A stretch of DNA of 64,000 nucleotides, taken from contig NZ_NBYX01000009.1 of assembly GCF_002099195.1 (NCBI RefSeq), positions 124,001 to 188,000 of the forward strand, written 5' to 3'. The notes beneath the pieces were generated by a model, which saw nothing but the letters and a program-made list of their open reading frames with translations, searched no databases and had not been told where the DNA came from. Below, piece by piece: positions 32,332 to 42,224 of this stretch; position 1 is the first letter of the stretch, and each line of letters starts with the position of its first letter. The DNA comes from Burkholderia puraquae. Its GTDB lineage: Bacteria; Pseudomonadota; Gammaproteobacteria; Burkholderiales; Burkholderiaceae. The position numbers and the translations under genes were made by a program.

Positions 32332-33819
32332 TCAGGCGCGTGCCGGCGACACGGCACTGTACATCTCCGATTCGTCGTCCTCGCGCATCTGGCGCACGAG
32401 CTGATGGGCTTCGCGGCGCGTCGCGACGGCCGGCGGCGAGCCCTTGAGCGGCTGGCGCGCGGTTTCGGCGAGCGCGACGACCGACACGATGCCGATCACG
32501 GCGGCGCCCATCATGTAGTACGCGGGCATCATCAGGTTGTGCGTGACGTCGACGAGCCATGCGGTGACGAGCGGCGTCGTGCCGCCGAACAGCGACACCG
32601 ACACGTTGAAGCCGATCGCGAGCGCGCCGTAGCGGATCTCGGTCGGGAACAGCGCCGGCAGCGCCGACGGCATCACGCCGGTAAAGCACGACAGCAGCAC
32701 GCCGAGGATCAGCAGGCCGCCGAACACCGACGCCGTGGTGCCCGCATGGATCAGCATCATCGACGGGATCGACAGCGCCAGCAGGCCGACGCAGCCGGCG
32801 AGCATCACGGGCTTGCGGCCGATCCGGTCGGACAGGCGGCCGGCGGCGAGCGTCAGCGGCATCATCAGTACCATCACGATCAGCACGAGCACGAGGCTGT
32901 GCGATTCGTCGAAGTGCAGCGTCGACGACATGAAGCTCGGCAGGTACGACAGCACCATGTAGTCGGTCACGTTGAAGATCAGCACGAGGCCGACGCACAG
33001 CAGCAGCGCACGCCAGTTGCGCATCAGCGTTTCGCGGAAGCGCGCCTTCGGCACGGCCTTGTCCTGCGCTTCGCGCTCTTCGGCCTGGCGCTTGAATGCG
33101 GGCGTTTCCTCGAGCTTCATCCGGATGTAGAGGCCGATCAGGCCGAGCGGGCCCGCGATCAGGAAAGGCACGCGCCAGCCCCACGACAGCAGCGCTTCCT
33201 GCGACAGCGACGCGGTGAGCAGCGCGACGACGCCGGCGCCCAGCACGTATCCGATCAGCGTGCCGAACTCGAGGAAGCTGCCCATGAAGCCGCGACGCTT
33301 GTCGGTCGAGAATTCGGCGATGAAGGTGGCGGCGCCGCCGTATTCGCCGCCGGTCGAGAAGCCCTGCACGAGGCGGGCGACGAGCAGCAGCACGGGCGCC
33401 ATGATGCCGATCGACGCGTAGCTGGGGATCAGGCCGATCGCGAACGTGCCGGCGGCCATCATGATCATCGTGGCGGCGAGCACGCGCTGGCGGCCGATAC
33501 GGTCGCCGAGCGGGCCGAACACCATGCCGCCGAGCGGGCGCACGAGGAACGCGGCCGCGAACGTGCCGAAGGTCGCAAGCAACTGCGCAGACGGGCTGCT
33601 GGACGGGAAGAACACCTTGCCGAGCGTGACGGCGATGTAGCTGTAGACGCCGAAGTCGAACCATTCCATCGCATTGCCGATGGCCATTGCGCTGACGGCG
33701 CGCTTGAGGAGGCTCTGGTCGACGACGGTGATGTCGTCCGCGACGAGCGGGGCTTCGCCGGACGACGAAGCGGAGGAAGAGGCAGCGGTCGGGCTGACGT
33801 GTGTTGCGGTCAAGGTCAT
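32332..33819 (-). CDS. MFS transporter, MHS family, ProP-like osmolyte/organic acid symporter
   Basis: A 495-residue inner-membrane proton symporter. MHS motifs: SAMAIGNAMEWFDFGVYSYIAVTLG near residue 45, GPLGDRIGRQRVLAATMIMM, GFSTGGEYGGAATFIAEF, and a long cytoplasmic loop EETPAFKRQAEEREAQDK. The C-terminal extension REAHQLVRQMREDDESEMY is charged and may form a short coiled coil, as in E. coli ProP, which senses osmolarity through such a tail. AAAGGAGTG just ahead of ATG 33819 fixes the start. Proline or betaine uptake is a likely role; citrate or other acids are possible. Confidence 0.85.
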   Translation of the reverse strand: MTLTATHVSPTAASSSASSSGEAPLVADDITVVDQSLLKRAVSAMAIGNAMEWFDFGVYSYIAVTLGKVFFPSSSPSAQLLATFGTFAAAFLVRPLGGMVFGPLGDRIGRQRVLAATMIMMAAGTFAIGLIPSYASIGIMAPVLLLVARLVQGFSTGGEYGGAATFIAEFSTDKRRGFMGSFLEFGTLIGYVLGAGVVALLTASLSQEALLSWGWRVPFLIAGPLGLIGLYIRMKLEETPAFKRQAEEREAQDKAVPKARFRETLMRNWRALLLCVGLVLIFNVTDYMVLSYLPSFMSSTLHFDESHSLVLVLIVMVLMMPLTLAAGRLSDRIGRKPVMLAGCVGLLALSIPSMMLIHAGTTASVFGGLLILGVLLSCFTGVMPSALPALFPTEIRYGALAIGFNVSVSLFGGTTPLVTAWLVDVTHNLMMPAYYMMGAAVIGIVSVVALAETARQPLKGSPPAVATRREAHQLVRQMREDDESEMYSAVSPARA

Positions 33820-34690
<871 letters not shown>

Positions 34691-34724
34691 GCGCGGCCAC
34701 GGCGCGGGCCGTGAGCCGTCTGCT

Positions 34725-35459
34725 TCAAGCCGTTTCGGTGGCGCCCGCGTCGGCGGACAAGCGCCACACGCAGGTACCCTTGACCGACTTGTCGAGCTCG
34801 TCGAGCTGCGCCAGGTGCGCGGCGAGCTCGTCGTCGCTCGCGGCCACCACAGCCAGGTCGAGCGCGGCGAGCGACACGCGCTGGCCGTTTGCTGCACCGC
34901 CGTCGGCGCCCGCGTCGTCGAGCATGTCGATCACGAGGCTGTCCTGGCCGCGCGTCATCGCGAGATACACCTCGGCGAGCAGCTCCGAGTCGAGCAGTGC
35001 GCCGTGCAGCGTGCGGTGCGCGTTGCTGATGCCGAAGCGGTCGCACAGCGCGTCGAGCGAGTTGCGCTTGCCCGGGAACATCTGCTTGGCCTGCACCAGC
35101 GTGTCGATCACGCCGCCGCAATGCTCGCTGAACGGCGGCAGGCCGAGCCGCGCGAATTCGGCGTCGAGAAAGCCCAGGTCGAACGGCGCGTTGTGGATGA
35201 TCAGCTCGGCGTCTTTCACGAAGTCGCGGATCTGGTCGGCGACTTCCGCGAATTTCGGCTTGTCGCTGAGGAATTCGGTCGTGAGACCGTGCACTGCGAG
35301 TGCGCCCGGATCGCTGTCGCGCTCGGGGTTCACGTAGAAGTGCAGGTTGTTGCCGGTGAGCCGCCGGTTCAGCAGCTCGACGCAGCCGATTTCGATGAGG
35401 CGGTCGCCCGTGCGGGCGTTCAGGCCGGTGGTTTCGGTATCGAGAATGATCTGGCGCAT
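34725..35459 (-). CDS. dnaQ: DNA polymerase III epsilon subunit (3'-5' proofreading exonuclease)
   Basis: A 244-residue proofreading subunit of the replicative polymerase. The Exo motifs are intact: LDTETTGL (Asp7, Glu9) with IEIGCVEL, HNAPFDLGFLDAEF, and HGALLDSELLAEVYLAM with the catalytic His and Asp. A short C-terminal tail after about residue 185 binds the alpha subunit. ATG 35459 gives the conserved MRQIILDTETTG. It lies 38 bases after rnhA on the same strand, the widespread rnhA-dnaQ pairing, here in tandem rather than divergent as in E. coli. Confidence 0.93.
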   Translation of the reverse strand: MRQIILDTETTGLNARTGDRLIEIGCVELLNRRLTGNNLHFYVNPERDSDPGALAVHGLTTEFLSDKPKFAEVADQIRDFVKDAELIIHNAPFDLGFLDAEFARLGLPPFSEHCGGVIDTLVQAKQMFPGKRNSLDALCDRFGISNAHRTLHGALLDSELLAEVYLAMTRGQDSLVIDMLDDAGADGGAANGQRVSLAALDLAVVAASDDELAAHLAQLDELDKSVKGTCVWRLSADAGATETA

Positions 35460-35497
35460 GTCGGGAAAAACGAAGGAAACAGGGGAGCGGCCCGTGT

Positions 35498-35941
35498 TCA
35501 GGCCGTGAGCGATTCGACGCCGCGATTCGCGAGTGCGTCTGCGCGCTCGTTTTCGGGATGGCCCGCGTGGCCCTTGACCCAGCGCCACTCGACCTCGTGC
35601 TGTGCGACGAGGGCGTCGAGCCGCTTCCACAGGTCGGCGTTCTTCACGGGTGTCTTTGCCGCGGTGATCCAGCCTTTCTTCTTCCAGCCGTGGATCCACT
35701 CGCTGATGCCTTTCTGCACGTATTGCGAGTCGGTATGTACGATCACCTGGCACGGCCGCTTCAGCGCTTCGAGCGCGGCGATCACGCCCATCAGCTCCAT
35801 GCGGTTGTTGGTCGTGTTGGGCTCGCCGCCGAACAGCTCCTTCTCCTTGTCGCCGTAGCGCATCAGTGCGCCCCAGCCGCCGGGGCCGGGGTTGCCCTTG
35901 CAGGCGCCGTCGGTATAGATGTCGATGGTATCGGTTGTCAT
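35498..35941 (-). CDS. rnhA: Ribonuclease HI
   Basis: A 147-residue enzyme that cuts RNA in RNA:DNA hybrids. The catalytic residues Asp11 ([17 protein letters not shown]), Glu49 (NRMELMG), Asp71 (HTDSQYV) and Asp135 ([12 protein letters not shown]) are all present, along with the basic handle [14 protein letters not shown]. The start codon overlaps the stop of the upstream methyltransferase gene by four bases (ATGA), so the two are translationally coupled. Confidence 0.95.
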   Translation of the reverse strand: MTTDTIDIYTDGACKGNPGPGGWGALMRYGDKEKELFGGEPNTTNNRMELMGVIAALEALKRPCQVIVHTDSQYVQKGISEWIHGWKKKGWITAAKTPVKNADLWKRLDALVAQHEVEWRWVKGHAGHPENERADALANRGVESLTA

Positions 35942-36750
35942 GAATGTTCTTGATGGGTGGTCGGGGAGGCCGCCGGCGTCAGGCCCGGCGAGAGCACGGG
36001 CTTCTTCATCCTGATCTGGCCGACGAGACGCATGCCGCGCACGCGCTTGACGGCCGTCACCATGTAGACGGCGCCGAAGATCGGCCACCAGCGGTCGCCG
36101 GCGGCTTCCATGAAGCCGTAGCGGGACAGCCACTTGTCGGTGACGAGCGGCGGCCGGTAGCAGCCGAAGCGGCCGCGTTCGAGGTCGAAGCCGAGCAGCT
36201 TGATCCAGTCCTTGAGCCGGATGAACGCGATCTGGTCGCGCGTGGCCGGCACGAACGGGCGGTTCGCCATGCGCCCGAACGATTGCCGCATGCCCCACAG
36301 GCTCAGCGAATTGAAGCCGGTGATCACGAGCTGGCCTTCCGGCATCAGCACGCGCTCGGCCTCGCGCAGCAGGCGGTGCGGGTCGGACGTGAATTCGAGC
36401 GTGTGCGGCATCACGATCAAGTCGACGCTTTGCGACTCGAACGGCAGGTCGAGCAGGTCGCACCAGGTCGTGCTGCGGCCGTCGGGCGCGTGCTCGGGCG
36501 CACGCGCTTCGCGCGCCCACGGAAACTGGTACGGCGCGCTTGCGCCGCTTGCCGGATCGAGCACGAGGCCGCGATACGGCATGCGGTTCTCGCGCAGCGC
36601 GTCGAGCTGCGGCAGGCCGAGCTGCAGCGCGTGGAACCCGAAGACGTCGGACACGATCCGGTCGAGCTGCGCCTGCTCCCAGCCCAGCACGTAGCGGCCG
36701 GGAGGCGAGTCGGTCCAGGCGGGCCAGTCTATAATTTGACGGTCAGACAT
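35938..36750 (-). CDS. Class I SAM-dependent methyltransferase
   Basis: A 270-residue protein of the methyltransferase-11 type. The middle and C-terminal parts of the Rossmann fold are visible ([61 protein letters not shown]), where the DLPF...D.I..PH.LEF wording is standard. The first SAM-binding loop ([15 protein letters not shown]) is unusual and lacks the normal GxGxG. It heads the transcript methyltransferase-rnhA-dnaQ. The same gene next to rnhA and gloB is common in beta- and gamma-proteobacteria. Its substrate is unknown. Confidence 0.85.
   Translation of the reverse strand: MSDRQIIDWPAWTDSPPGRYVLGWEQAQLDRIVSDVFGFHALQLGLPQLDALRENRMPYRGLVLDPASGASAPYQFPWAREARAPEHAPDGRSTTWCDLLDLPFESQSVDLIVMPHTLEFTSDPHRLLREAERVLMPEGQLVITGFNSLSLWGMRQSFGRMANRPFVPATRDQIAFIRLKDWIKLLGFDLERGRFGCYRPPLVTDKWLSRYGFMEAAGDRWWPIFGAVYMVTAVKRVRGMRLVGQIRMKKPVLSPGLTPAASPTTHQEHS
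36730..36735 (+). promoter_or_regulatory. -10 element of gloB inside the divergent methyltransferase gene
   Basis: TATAAT at 36730-36735 matches consensus and would start transcription near 36742, 27 bases ahead of gloB ATG 36769. It lies within the first codons of the oppositely oriented methyltransferase gene. A -35 box is weak. Confidence 0.45.
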
Positions 36751-36768
36751 AACGATGATTGCGCGCCC

Positions 36769-37575
36769 ATGAACGAGCTGGAATACGTGCCGGTTCCGGC
36801 ATTCGATGACAACTATATCTGGCTCGTCTCGGACGGCCGCGATGCGATCGCCGTCGATCCGGGTGAAGCCGCGCCGGTACGCCGGGTTCTAGCCGAACGA
36901 GGCTGGCGGTTGACCGCTATTTTACTCACGCACCATCACGCCGACCACGTCGGCGGTGTCGCGGCACTGCGAGATAGCCAACCGGACGATGTTCCGCTCA
37001 CTGTTTACGGCCCCGCGGCCGAGGCGATCGGCGTAGTCACGCGGCCGCTTTCGGGCGGCGCGCGCGTGACGCTCGACGCACCGGCCGTCGCGTTCGACGT
37101 GCTCGACGTGCCGGGCCATACGCGCGGCCACATCGCCTATTTCCAGGCGGCCGGGCAGGGCGCGGCGGCGCCGCACGTGTTTTGCGGCGACACGCTGTTC
37201 TCGTGCGGCTGCGGCCGCCTGTTCGAAGGCACGCCCGCGCAGATGCTCGCGTCGCTCGATGCGCTCGCGGCGCTGCCGGGCGACACGCACGTACATTGCG
37301 CACACGAATACACGCTGTCGAACATCCGCTTCGCGCTCGCGTGCGAGCCCGGCAATGCGGCGCTTGCCGCGTGGCGCGACGAAGCGCAGGCGCTGCGCGC
37401 GCGCGGCGTGCCGACGCTGCCCACTACGATTGCTCACGAGCGTGCCGTTAACCCGTTCATGCGGGCGGACAGCGCGGTGATTCATGCCACGCTCGAGGCC
37501 GAGCTGCACGAAACGGTGCCGGATCGTCTGGCGGCATTTACGCTGATGCGCGAGTGGAAAAACCGGTTCCGATGA
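36769..37575 (+). CDS. gloB: Hydroxyacylglutathione hydrolase (glyoxalase II)
   Basis: A 268-residue metallo-beta-lactamase-fold hydrolase that converts S-lactoylglutathione to lactate and glutathione, the second step of methylglyoxal detoxification. The binuclear metal motif THHHADHVGG holds His55, His57, Asp59 and His60. Further ligands lie in VPGHTRGHI, FCGDTLFSCGCGR and CAHEYTLSN, and the C-terminal glutathione-binding helix pattern FMRAD...EWKNRFR is intact. ATG 36769 is 18 bases from the divergent methyltransferase start. Confidence 0.94.
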   Translation: MNELEYVPVPAFDDNYIWLVSDGRDAIAVDPGEAAPVRRVLAERGWRLTAILLTHHHADHVGGVAALRDSQPDDVPLTVYGPAAEAIGVVTRPLSGGARVTLDAPAVAFDVLDVPGHTRGHIAYFQAAGQGAAAPHVFCGDTLFSCGCGRLFEGTPAQMLASLDALAALPGDTHVHCAHEYTLSNIRFALACEPGNAALAAWRDEAQALRARGVPTLPTTIAHERAVNPFMRADSAVIHATLEAELHETVPDRLAAFTLMREWKNRFR

Positions 37576-37660
37576 TGATTTCCGGAGGACTCCAAAGCTC
37601 AAGCGGTGTCTGTAAAAATTGCTCCAAATGTAGGATTTCGCTGAGTTTTCGGTGTTTTTA

Positions 37661-37689
37661 TTGACGTGAAGCACGCACTTCCGTAGTAT
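37661..37689 (+). promoter_or_regulatory. Sigma-70 promoter of mltD
   Basis: TTGACG (37661-37666), a 17-base spacer and TAGTAT (37684-37689) precede mltD by 37 bases. The surrounding DNA is A+T-rich compared with the genes. Confidence 0.75.
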
Positions 37690-37726
37690 CGCCTGCAATT
37701 TCCAGCCGTCGGAAGCCGAGATTTTC

Positions 37727-39301
37727 ATGCGACTTATATTGAGTGCGATGGTGGTGCTGCTACTCGCCGCTTGTGCGAGCCAGCCCCCTGTCGCCAACAA
37801 CGCCGCCGATTCGCAGGCGACGTCCAACTACCTCCGTAAATCAGCCACCGCCAAAGAAACTGTCGACGTCGACAAGCAATCCGTCGGCGACCTGACCAGT
37901 GCCGACTCCGATCTGTGGGGTCGCATTCGCCGCGGCTTCCAGATGCCGGACCTGCAGAGCGACCTCGTCGACATGCAGACGACCTGGTACACGCAGCGTC
38001 CCGACTACGTGCAGCGCATGACCGAGCGCTCGCAGAAGTACCTGTACCACATCGTCGAGGAGCTCGAGGCGCGTCACATGCCGACCGAGCTCGCGCTGCT
38101 GCCGTTCATCGAGTCCGCGTACAACCCGCAGGCGCTGTCGGTCGCGAAGGCGGCCGGCATGTGGCAGTTCATGCCCGGCACGGGCCGTACGTACAACCTG
38201 AAGCGCAACATGTGGCAGGACGAGCGCCGCGACGTGCTCGCGTCGACGAGCGCCGCGCTCGACTACCTGTCGCGCCTGCATGACATGTTCGGCGACTGGT
38301 ACCTGGCGCTGGCCGCGTACAACTGGGGCGAGGGCAACGTGCAGCGCGCGATCGCGCGCAACCAGGCGGCCGGCCTGCCGACCGACTACCAGAGCCTGCG
38401 GATGCCGAACGAGACGCGCAACTACGTGCCGAAGCTGCAGGCGGTGAAGAACATCATCGCAAGCCCGAAGCAGTATGGCCTGACGCTGCCGGACATCCCG
38501 AACCACCCGTATTTCGTGACGGTCACGACGTCGCGCGACATCGACGTCGCGGTGGCGGCGAAACTCGCGAACCTGCCGCTCGACGAGTTCCGTTCGCTGA
38601 ACCCGTCGTTCTCGAAGCCGGTGATCCTCGGTGCGACCGAGCCGCAGATCCTGCTGCCGTTCGACAACGCGTCGGCATTCGAGAAGAACCTGAAGGGGTA
38701 CAACGGCCAGCTTTCGTCGTGGACCACCTATACGGTCAGCGAACGTGCACGACCGGCAGCGATTGCCGAGAAGATCGGCGTCGACGCCGATACGCTGATG
38801 TCGATCAACAAGATTCCGGCCGGCATGCGCCTGAAGCCGGGCTCGACGATCGTCGTGCCGCGCGGCGATGACGACGACGAGGACATCAGCGCCGACGTCG
38901 CCGAAAACGGTGCGCTCGCGATGGAACCCGATGTGCCCGACACGCGCAAGATGCTGATCCGCGTGCGCCGCAAGCAGTCGATGGCGGCGATCGCCGGCCG
39001 CTACGGCGTGTCGGTCGGCCAGCTCAAGGCGTGGAACCGCACGCACCGCGATCTCGCGATGCCGGGCCAGGCGCTCGTGCTGCACGTGCCGGTCGGCCGT
39101 TCGGTGCCGGCGGAACCCGGTCCGGAGCGGATCGCGACGTCGGCCGGCGGTGCGCACATCGAGCGCGCGAGCCTGGCGGTGGGCGGCAAGTCGCACGGCG
39201 CGAAGCGCGGCGCGGCGAAGCCGGCGGCCAAATCGGCGAAGGCGGCTCCCGCGAAAGCGGCGCCGGCCAAGGCCGCCGCGCACAAGGGCAAGAAGAAGTA
39301 A
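37727..39301 (+). CDS. mltD: Membrane-bound lytic murein transglycosylase D
   Basis: A 524-residue lipoprotein that cleaves peptidoglycan glycans. The lipobox is LLAAC (Cys16). The SLT domain has catalytic Glu129 in LLPFIESAYNPQALS, then AAGMWQFMPGTGRTYNL, LAAYNWGEGNVQRAI and ETRNYVPKLQAVK. Two LysM repeats follow, one near WTTYTVSERARPAAIAEKIGVDADTL and one near IRVRRKQSMAAIAGRYGVSVGQLKAWN. The protein ends in a Lys/Ala-rich tail of AKAAPAKA-type repeats that may hold it against DNA-like or acidic wall polymers. It has its own promoter and a terminator at 39371-39400. Confidence 0.92.
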   Translation: MRLILSAMVVLLLAACASQPPVANNAADSQATSNYLRKSATAKETVDVDKQSVGDLTSADSDLWGRIRRGFQMPDLQSDLVDMQTTWYTQRPDYVQRMTERSQKYLYHIVEELEARHMPTELALLPFIESAYNPQALSVAKAAGMWQFMPGTGRTYNLKRNMWQDERRDVLASTSAALDYLSRLHDMFGDWYLALAAYNWGEGNVQRAIARNQAAGLPTDYQSLRMPNETRNYVPKLQAVKNIIASPKQYGLTLPDIPNHPYFVTVTTSRDIDVAVAAKLANLPLDEFRSLNPSFSKPVILGATEPQILLPFDNASAFEKNLKGYNGQLSSWTTYTVSERARPAAIAEKIGVDADTLMSINKIPAGMRLKPGSTIVVPRGDDDDEDISADVAENGALAMEPDVPDTRKMLIRVRRKQSMAAIAGRYGVSVGQLKAWNRTHRDLAMPGQALVLHVPVGRSVPAEPGPERIATSAGGAHIERASLAVGGKSHGAKRGAAKPAAKSAKAAPAKAAPAKAAAHKGKKK

Positions 39302-39370
39302 CGCCGCCGCGAACGCATCGTGCGGCCGGCCCGGTTCGCGCGATTGCGCTATCATCCGACGAAATGCGAC

Positions 39371-39400
39371 GAAACGCCGTCACCGAGGTGACGGCGTTTT
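39371..39400 (+). terminator. Rho-independent terminator after mltD
   Basis: AAACGCCGTCAC and GTGACGGCG form a perfect G+C stem around a CGAG loop, followed by TTTTT (39396-39400) and more Ts. Confidence 0.88.
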
Positions 39401-39458
39401 TGTTTGTGCGCAGCGCGGGGGCGCTGCGTCGCATGTCTTCATATAACGAGGGGAAGCG

Positions 39459-40676
39459 ATGTCGTCGGTGCAGGTGAGGGTGCTCGCGCTGTTTTCGGTC
39501 GGGTATTTCGTGTCGTATGTGTTTCGCGGCGTCAATCTGGGCTTCGCGCCGTTCGTCACGCACGAGATCGGGTTGTCGGCCGCCGATCTCGGCCTGCTCA
39601 CCAGTCTCTATTTCCTCGGCTTCGCGGGCGCGCAAATTCCGGCCGGCGTGATGCTCGACCACTTCGGCCCGCGGCGCGTGACGGCCGGCATGCTGCTGTT
39701 CGCGGCCGCCGGGGCAGCCGTGTTCGGCGCCGCGCACAGCCTCGGCACGATGATGGTCGGCCGGCTGCTGATTGGTGTCGGCGTATCGGTGTGTCTCGGC
39801 GCGGCGTTCAAGGCGCTCGCGCAGCATTTCCCGGTCGGCCGGCTGCCGCTCGTCAACGGCCTCGTGATGGCCGTGGGCGGCCTCGGCGGCGTGATGGTCG
39901 GCTCGCCGCTGACCTGGCTGCTCGGCTGGACGAACTGGCGCGCGATCTGTTTCGGCCTCGCGGTGCTGACGGTGATCGTCGCGGCGTCGATCGGCCTGGG
40001 CGCGCCGGAAGCGAAGCAGGTGCGCCACCAGGGCGGGCTCGTCAGCCAGTTCAAGGGCACATGGCACATCCTGAGTAGCCGCGCGTTCTGGAAGATCTCG
40101 TCGTTCTCCGTCGTCACGCAGGGCGTGTTCTACGCGATGCAGTCGCTGTGGGTCGGGCCATACCTACGCGACGTCGCGGGGTTCGATGCGCCGCATGCCG
40201 CGCGCCTCGTGTCGGTGCTCGGCTTTGCGATGATGGCCGGCTGCGTCGGCTTCGGCGCCGCGGCGCGCGTGCTCGAGCGGCGCGGCGTGCCCGTGTACGC
40301 GTTCTGCGGCGTCGGCATGGCGCTGTTCGTCGCGACGCAGGCCGCGATCGTCGCGCGCGTGCCGTTGCCGCCTGCCGTGCTATGGGCTGCATACGGGATG
40401 TTTGGTGGCGTCGGCATCCTGACCTACGCGGTGATGGCCGGGCATTTTCCCGCTCACCTGATCGGCCGCGCGAATACGACGCTCACGCTCGTGATCTTCC
40501 TGCTGATCTTTGCGTTCCAGATCGGTGTCGGTGCGGTGCTGTCGCACTGGCCCGCGGTCGACGGCCACTATCCGGCCGCCGCGCACTTCACCGCGTGGGG
40601 CGTGCTGCTCGCGCTGCAGCTCGCGAGCGCGGTCTGGTACGTCTGGCCCGCGCGCGGCGCTGGCCAAGCACACTGA
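39459..40676 (+). CDS. MFS transporter
   Basis: A 405-residue twelve-helix permease. The start MSSVQVRVLALFSVGYFVSYVFRGVNLGFAP and SLYFLGFAGAQIPAGVMLDHFGPRRVTAGMLL give the standard loop 2-3 motif, and VGRLLIGVGVSVCLGAAFKAL gives helix 4. GAGGGG sits just ahead of ATG 39459. It is separated from carA by a 365-base leader region and is therefore its own unit. The substrate is unknown; the sequence resembles the nitrate/sugar-acid type loosely but not decisively. Confidence 0.82.
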   Translation: MSSVQVRVLALFSVGYFVSYVFRGVNLGFAPFVTHEIGLSAADLGLLTSLYFLGFAGAQIPAGVMLDHFGPRRVTAGMLLFAAAGAAVFGAAHSLGTMMVGRLLIGVGVSVCLGAAFKALAQHFPVGRLPLVNGLVMAVGGLGGVMVGSPLTWLLGWTNWRAICFGLAVLTVIVAASIGLGAPEAKQVRHQGGLVSQFKGTWHILSSRAFWKISSFSVVTQGVFYAMQSLWVGPYLRDVAGFDAPHAARLVSVLGFAMMAGCVGFGAAARVLERRGVPVYAFCGVGMALFVATQAAIVARVPLPPAVLWAAYGMFGGVGILTYAVMAGHFPAHLIGRANTTLTLVIFLLIFAFQIGVGAVLSHWPAVDGHYPAAAHFTAWGVLLALQLASAVWYVWPARGAGQAH

Positions 40677-41041
40677 TCCGGCGGTACGCTGGCGGGTGGG
40701 GCGGCCGCGTAAACGGGGCCGCAGCGCGTTGCGCCGCGTCGCCGGGCGCGGCATGTGCACGATCGGACGGCCATATCGATTGAAGATAAGGCCATTTTCG
40801 GGCTATAATTTGAAAGTTTGTGCTGATCAACCTCGCACCCTAGCGCCTACCTCATTCATCCCGTTCATCCGCCGCACGCCGCCTGCCGGGCGATGCCGCG
40901 AAGCCTCGTGCGCCACGCGCCGGCTTCGCGTCTCGACAACGCAGGCCGCGTCCAGCAAGCGACCACGCGCGCCCACGCAGCGCGGCGCTCGCGCGGCAGG
41001 GTAAACAGGTCGGCAGCAGGGTGTTCCCCAAGGAGCCTCCC
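40677..41041. other. carA promoter and long structured leader
   Basis: 365 bases without a supported gene. The promoter at 40780-40809 leaves about 225 nt of leader ahead of carA. The leader can form the hairpin CGCGAAGCC (40897-40905) with GGCTTCGCG (40922-40930), with a further short stem inside its loop. A weak stem, GCGGCC/GGCCGC (40701-40722), may end the upstream MFS transcript. A long leader suggests attenuation by pyrimidine or arginine. Confidence 0.55.
40780..40809 (+). promoter_or_regulatory. Sigma-70 promoter of carA
   Basis: TTGAAG (40780-40785) and a consensus TATAAT (40804-40809) are separated by 18 bases. The DNA around it is A+T-rich. Confidence 0.75.
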
Positions 41042-42187
41042 GTGTTGCCGTCTTTTACTCCCGCCTTGCTTGCACTCGCCGACGGCACGGTCTTTCGTGG
41101 TTATTCGATCGGGGCCGAAGGCCACACGATCGGCGAAGTCGTGTTCAATACCGCGATCACCGGCTATCAGGAAATCCTGACTGACCCGAGCTACTCGCGC
41201 CAGATCGTCACGCTCACCTACCCGCATATCGGCAACGTCGGCGTCAACGCCGAAGACGTCGAAGCCACGAAAGTCCATGCCGCCGGCCTGATCATCCGTG
41301 ATCTGCCCACGCTCGCGTCGAATTTCCGCATGGAGCGCACGCTCGGCGATTACCTGCGCGACGAAGGCGTCGTCGCGATCGCCGGCATCGATACCCGCAA
41401 GCTGACCCGCATCCTGCGCGACAAGGGCGCGCAGAGCGGCTGCATCCTGGCCGGCTCGGACGACGAGGCGAAGGCGATCGAACTCGCGCGCTCGTTCGCA
41501 GGCCTTGCAGGCATGGACCTCGCGAAGGTCGTGTCGACCACGAAGCCGTTCGAGTGGAAGCAGACCGAATGGCGCCTCGAAGGCGGCTACGGCATGCAGG
41601 AAGCGCCGAAGTACCGTGTCGTCGCGTACGATTTCGGCGTCAAGTACAACATCCTGCGCATGCTCGCGGAGCGCGGCTGCCACGTGACGGTGCTGCCGGC
41701 ACAGGCGAGCGCGGAAGACGCGCTCGCGCTGAATCCGGACGGTGTGTTCCTGTCGAACGGCCCCGGCGATCCGGAGCCGTGCGACTACGCGATCGCGGCC
41801 ACGAAGCAGTTCATCGAGCGCGGCGTGCCGACCTTCGGCATCTGCCTGGGTCACCAGATCATGGGCCTCGCGGTTGGCGCGAAGACGCTGAAGATGAAGA
41901 CGGGCCACCACGGCGCGAACCACCCGGTAAAGGATCTCGGCGACGGTCGTGTCGTGATCACGTCGCAGAACCACGGCTTCGCGGTCGATGCGGATTCGCT
42001 GCCGGCCAACGCGCGCGTGACGCACGTGTCGCTGTTCGACGGCACGCTGCAGGGCTTCGAGCTGACCGACAAGCCGGCATTCTGCTTCCAGGGTCACCCG
42101 GAAGCGTCGCCCGGCCCGCACGACATCGGCTACCTGTTCGACCGTTTCACCGCGCTGATGGACGCGGCGAAGCAGCGCAACGCTTAA
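41042..42187 (+). CDS. carA: Carbamoyl-phosphate synthase small (glutaminase) subunit
   Basis: A 381-residue class I glutamine amidotransferase that feeds ammonia to CarB for carbamoyl phosphate, the shared precursor of pyrimidines and arginine. The CPSase domain opens with [17 protein letters not shown] and contains [31 protein letters not shown]. The glutaminase triad lies in [12 protein letters not shown] (Cys268) and [14 protein letters not shown] (His, Glu). The start is GTG 41042, with AGGAG at 41031-41035 six bases ahead. LeuE-like and carB genes follow on the same strand. Confidence 0.95.
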   Translation: MLPSFTPALLALADGTVFRGYSIGAEGHTIGEVVFNTAITGYQEILTDPSYSRQIVTLTYPHIGNVGVNAEDVEATKVHAAGLIIRDLPTLASNFRMERTLGDYLRDEGVVAIAGIDTRKLTRILRDKGAQSGCILAGSDDEAKAIELARSFAGLAGMDLAKVVSTTKPFEWKQTEWRLEGGYGMQEAPKYRVVAYDFGVKYNILRMLAERGCHVTVLPAQASAEDALALNPDGVFLSNGPGDPEPCDYAIAATKQFIERGVPTFGICLGHQIMGLAVGAKTLKMKTGHHGANHPVKDLGDGRVVITSQNHGFAVDADSLPANARVTHVSLFDGTLQGFELTDKPAFCFQGHPEASPGPHDIGYLFDRFTALMDAAKQRNA

Positions 42188-42224
42188 CGTCACCGACGCA
42201 ACCGAAGGACGGGAGATTCGCATC

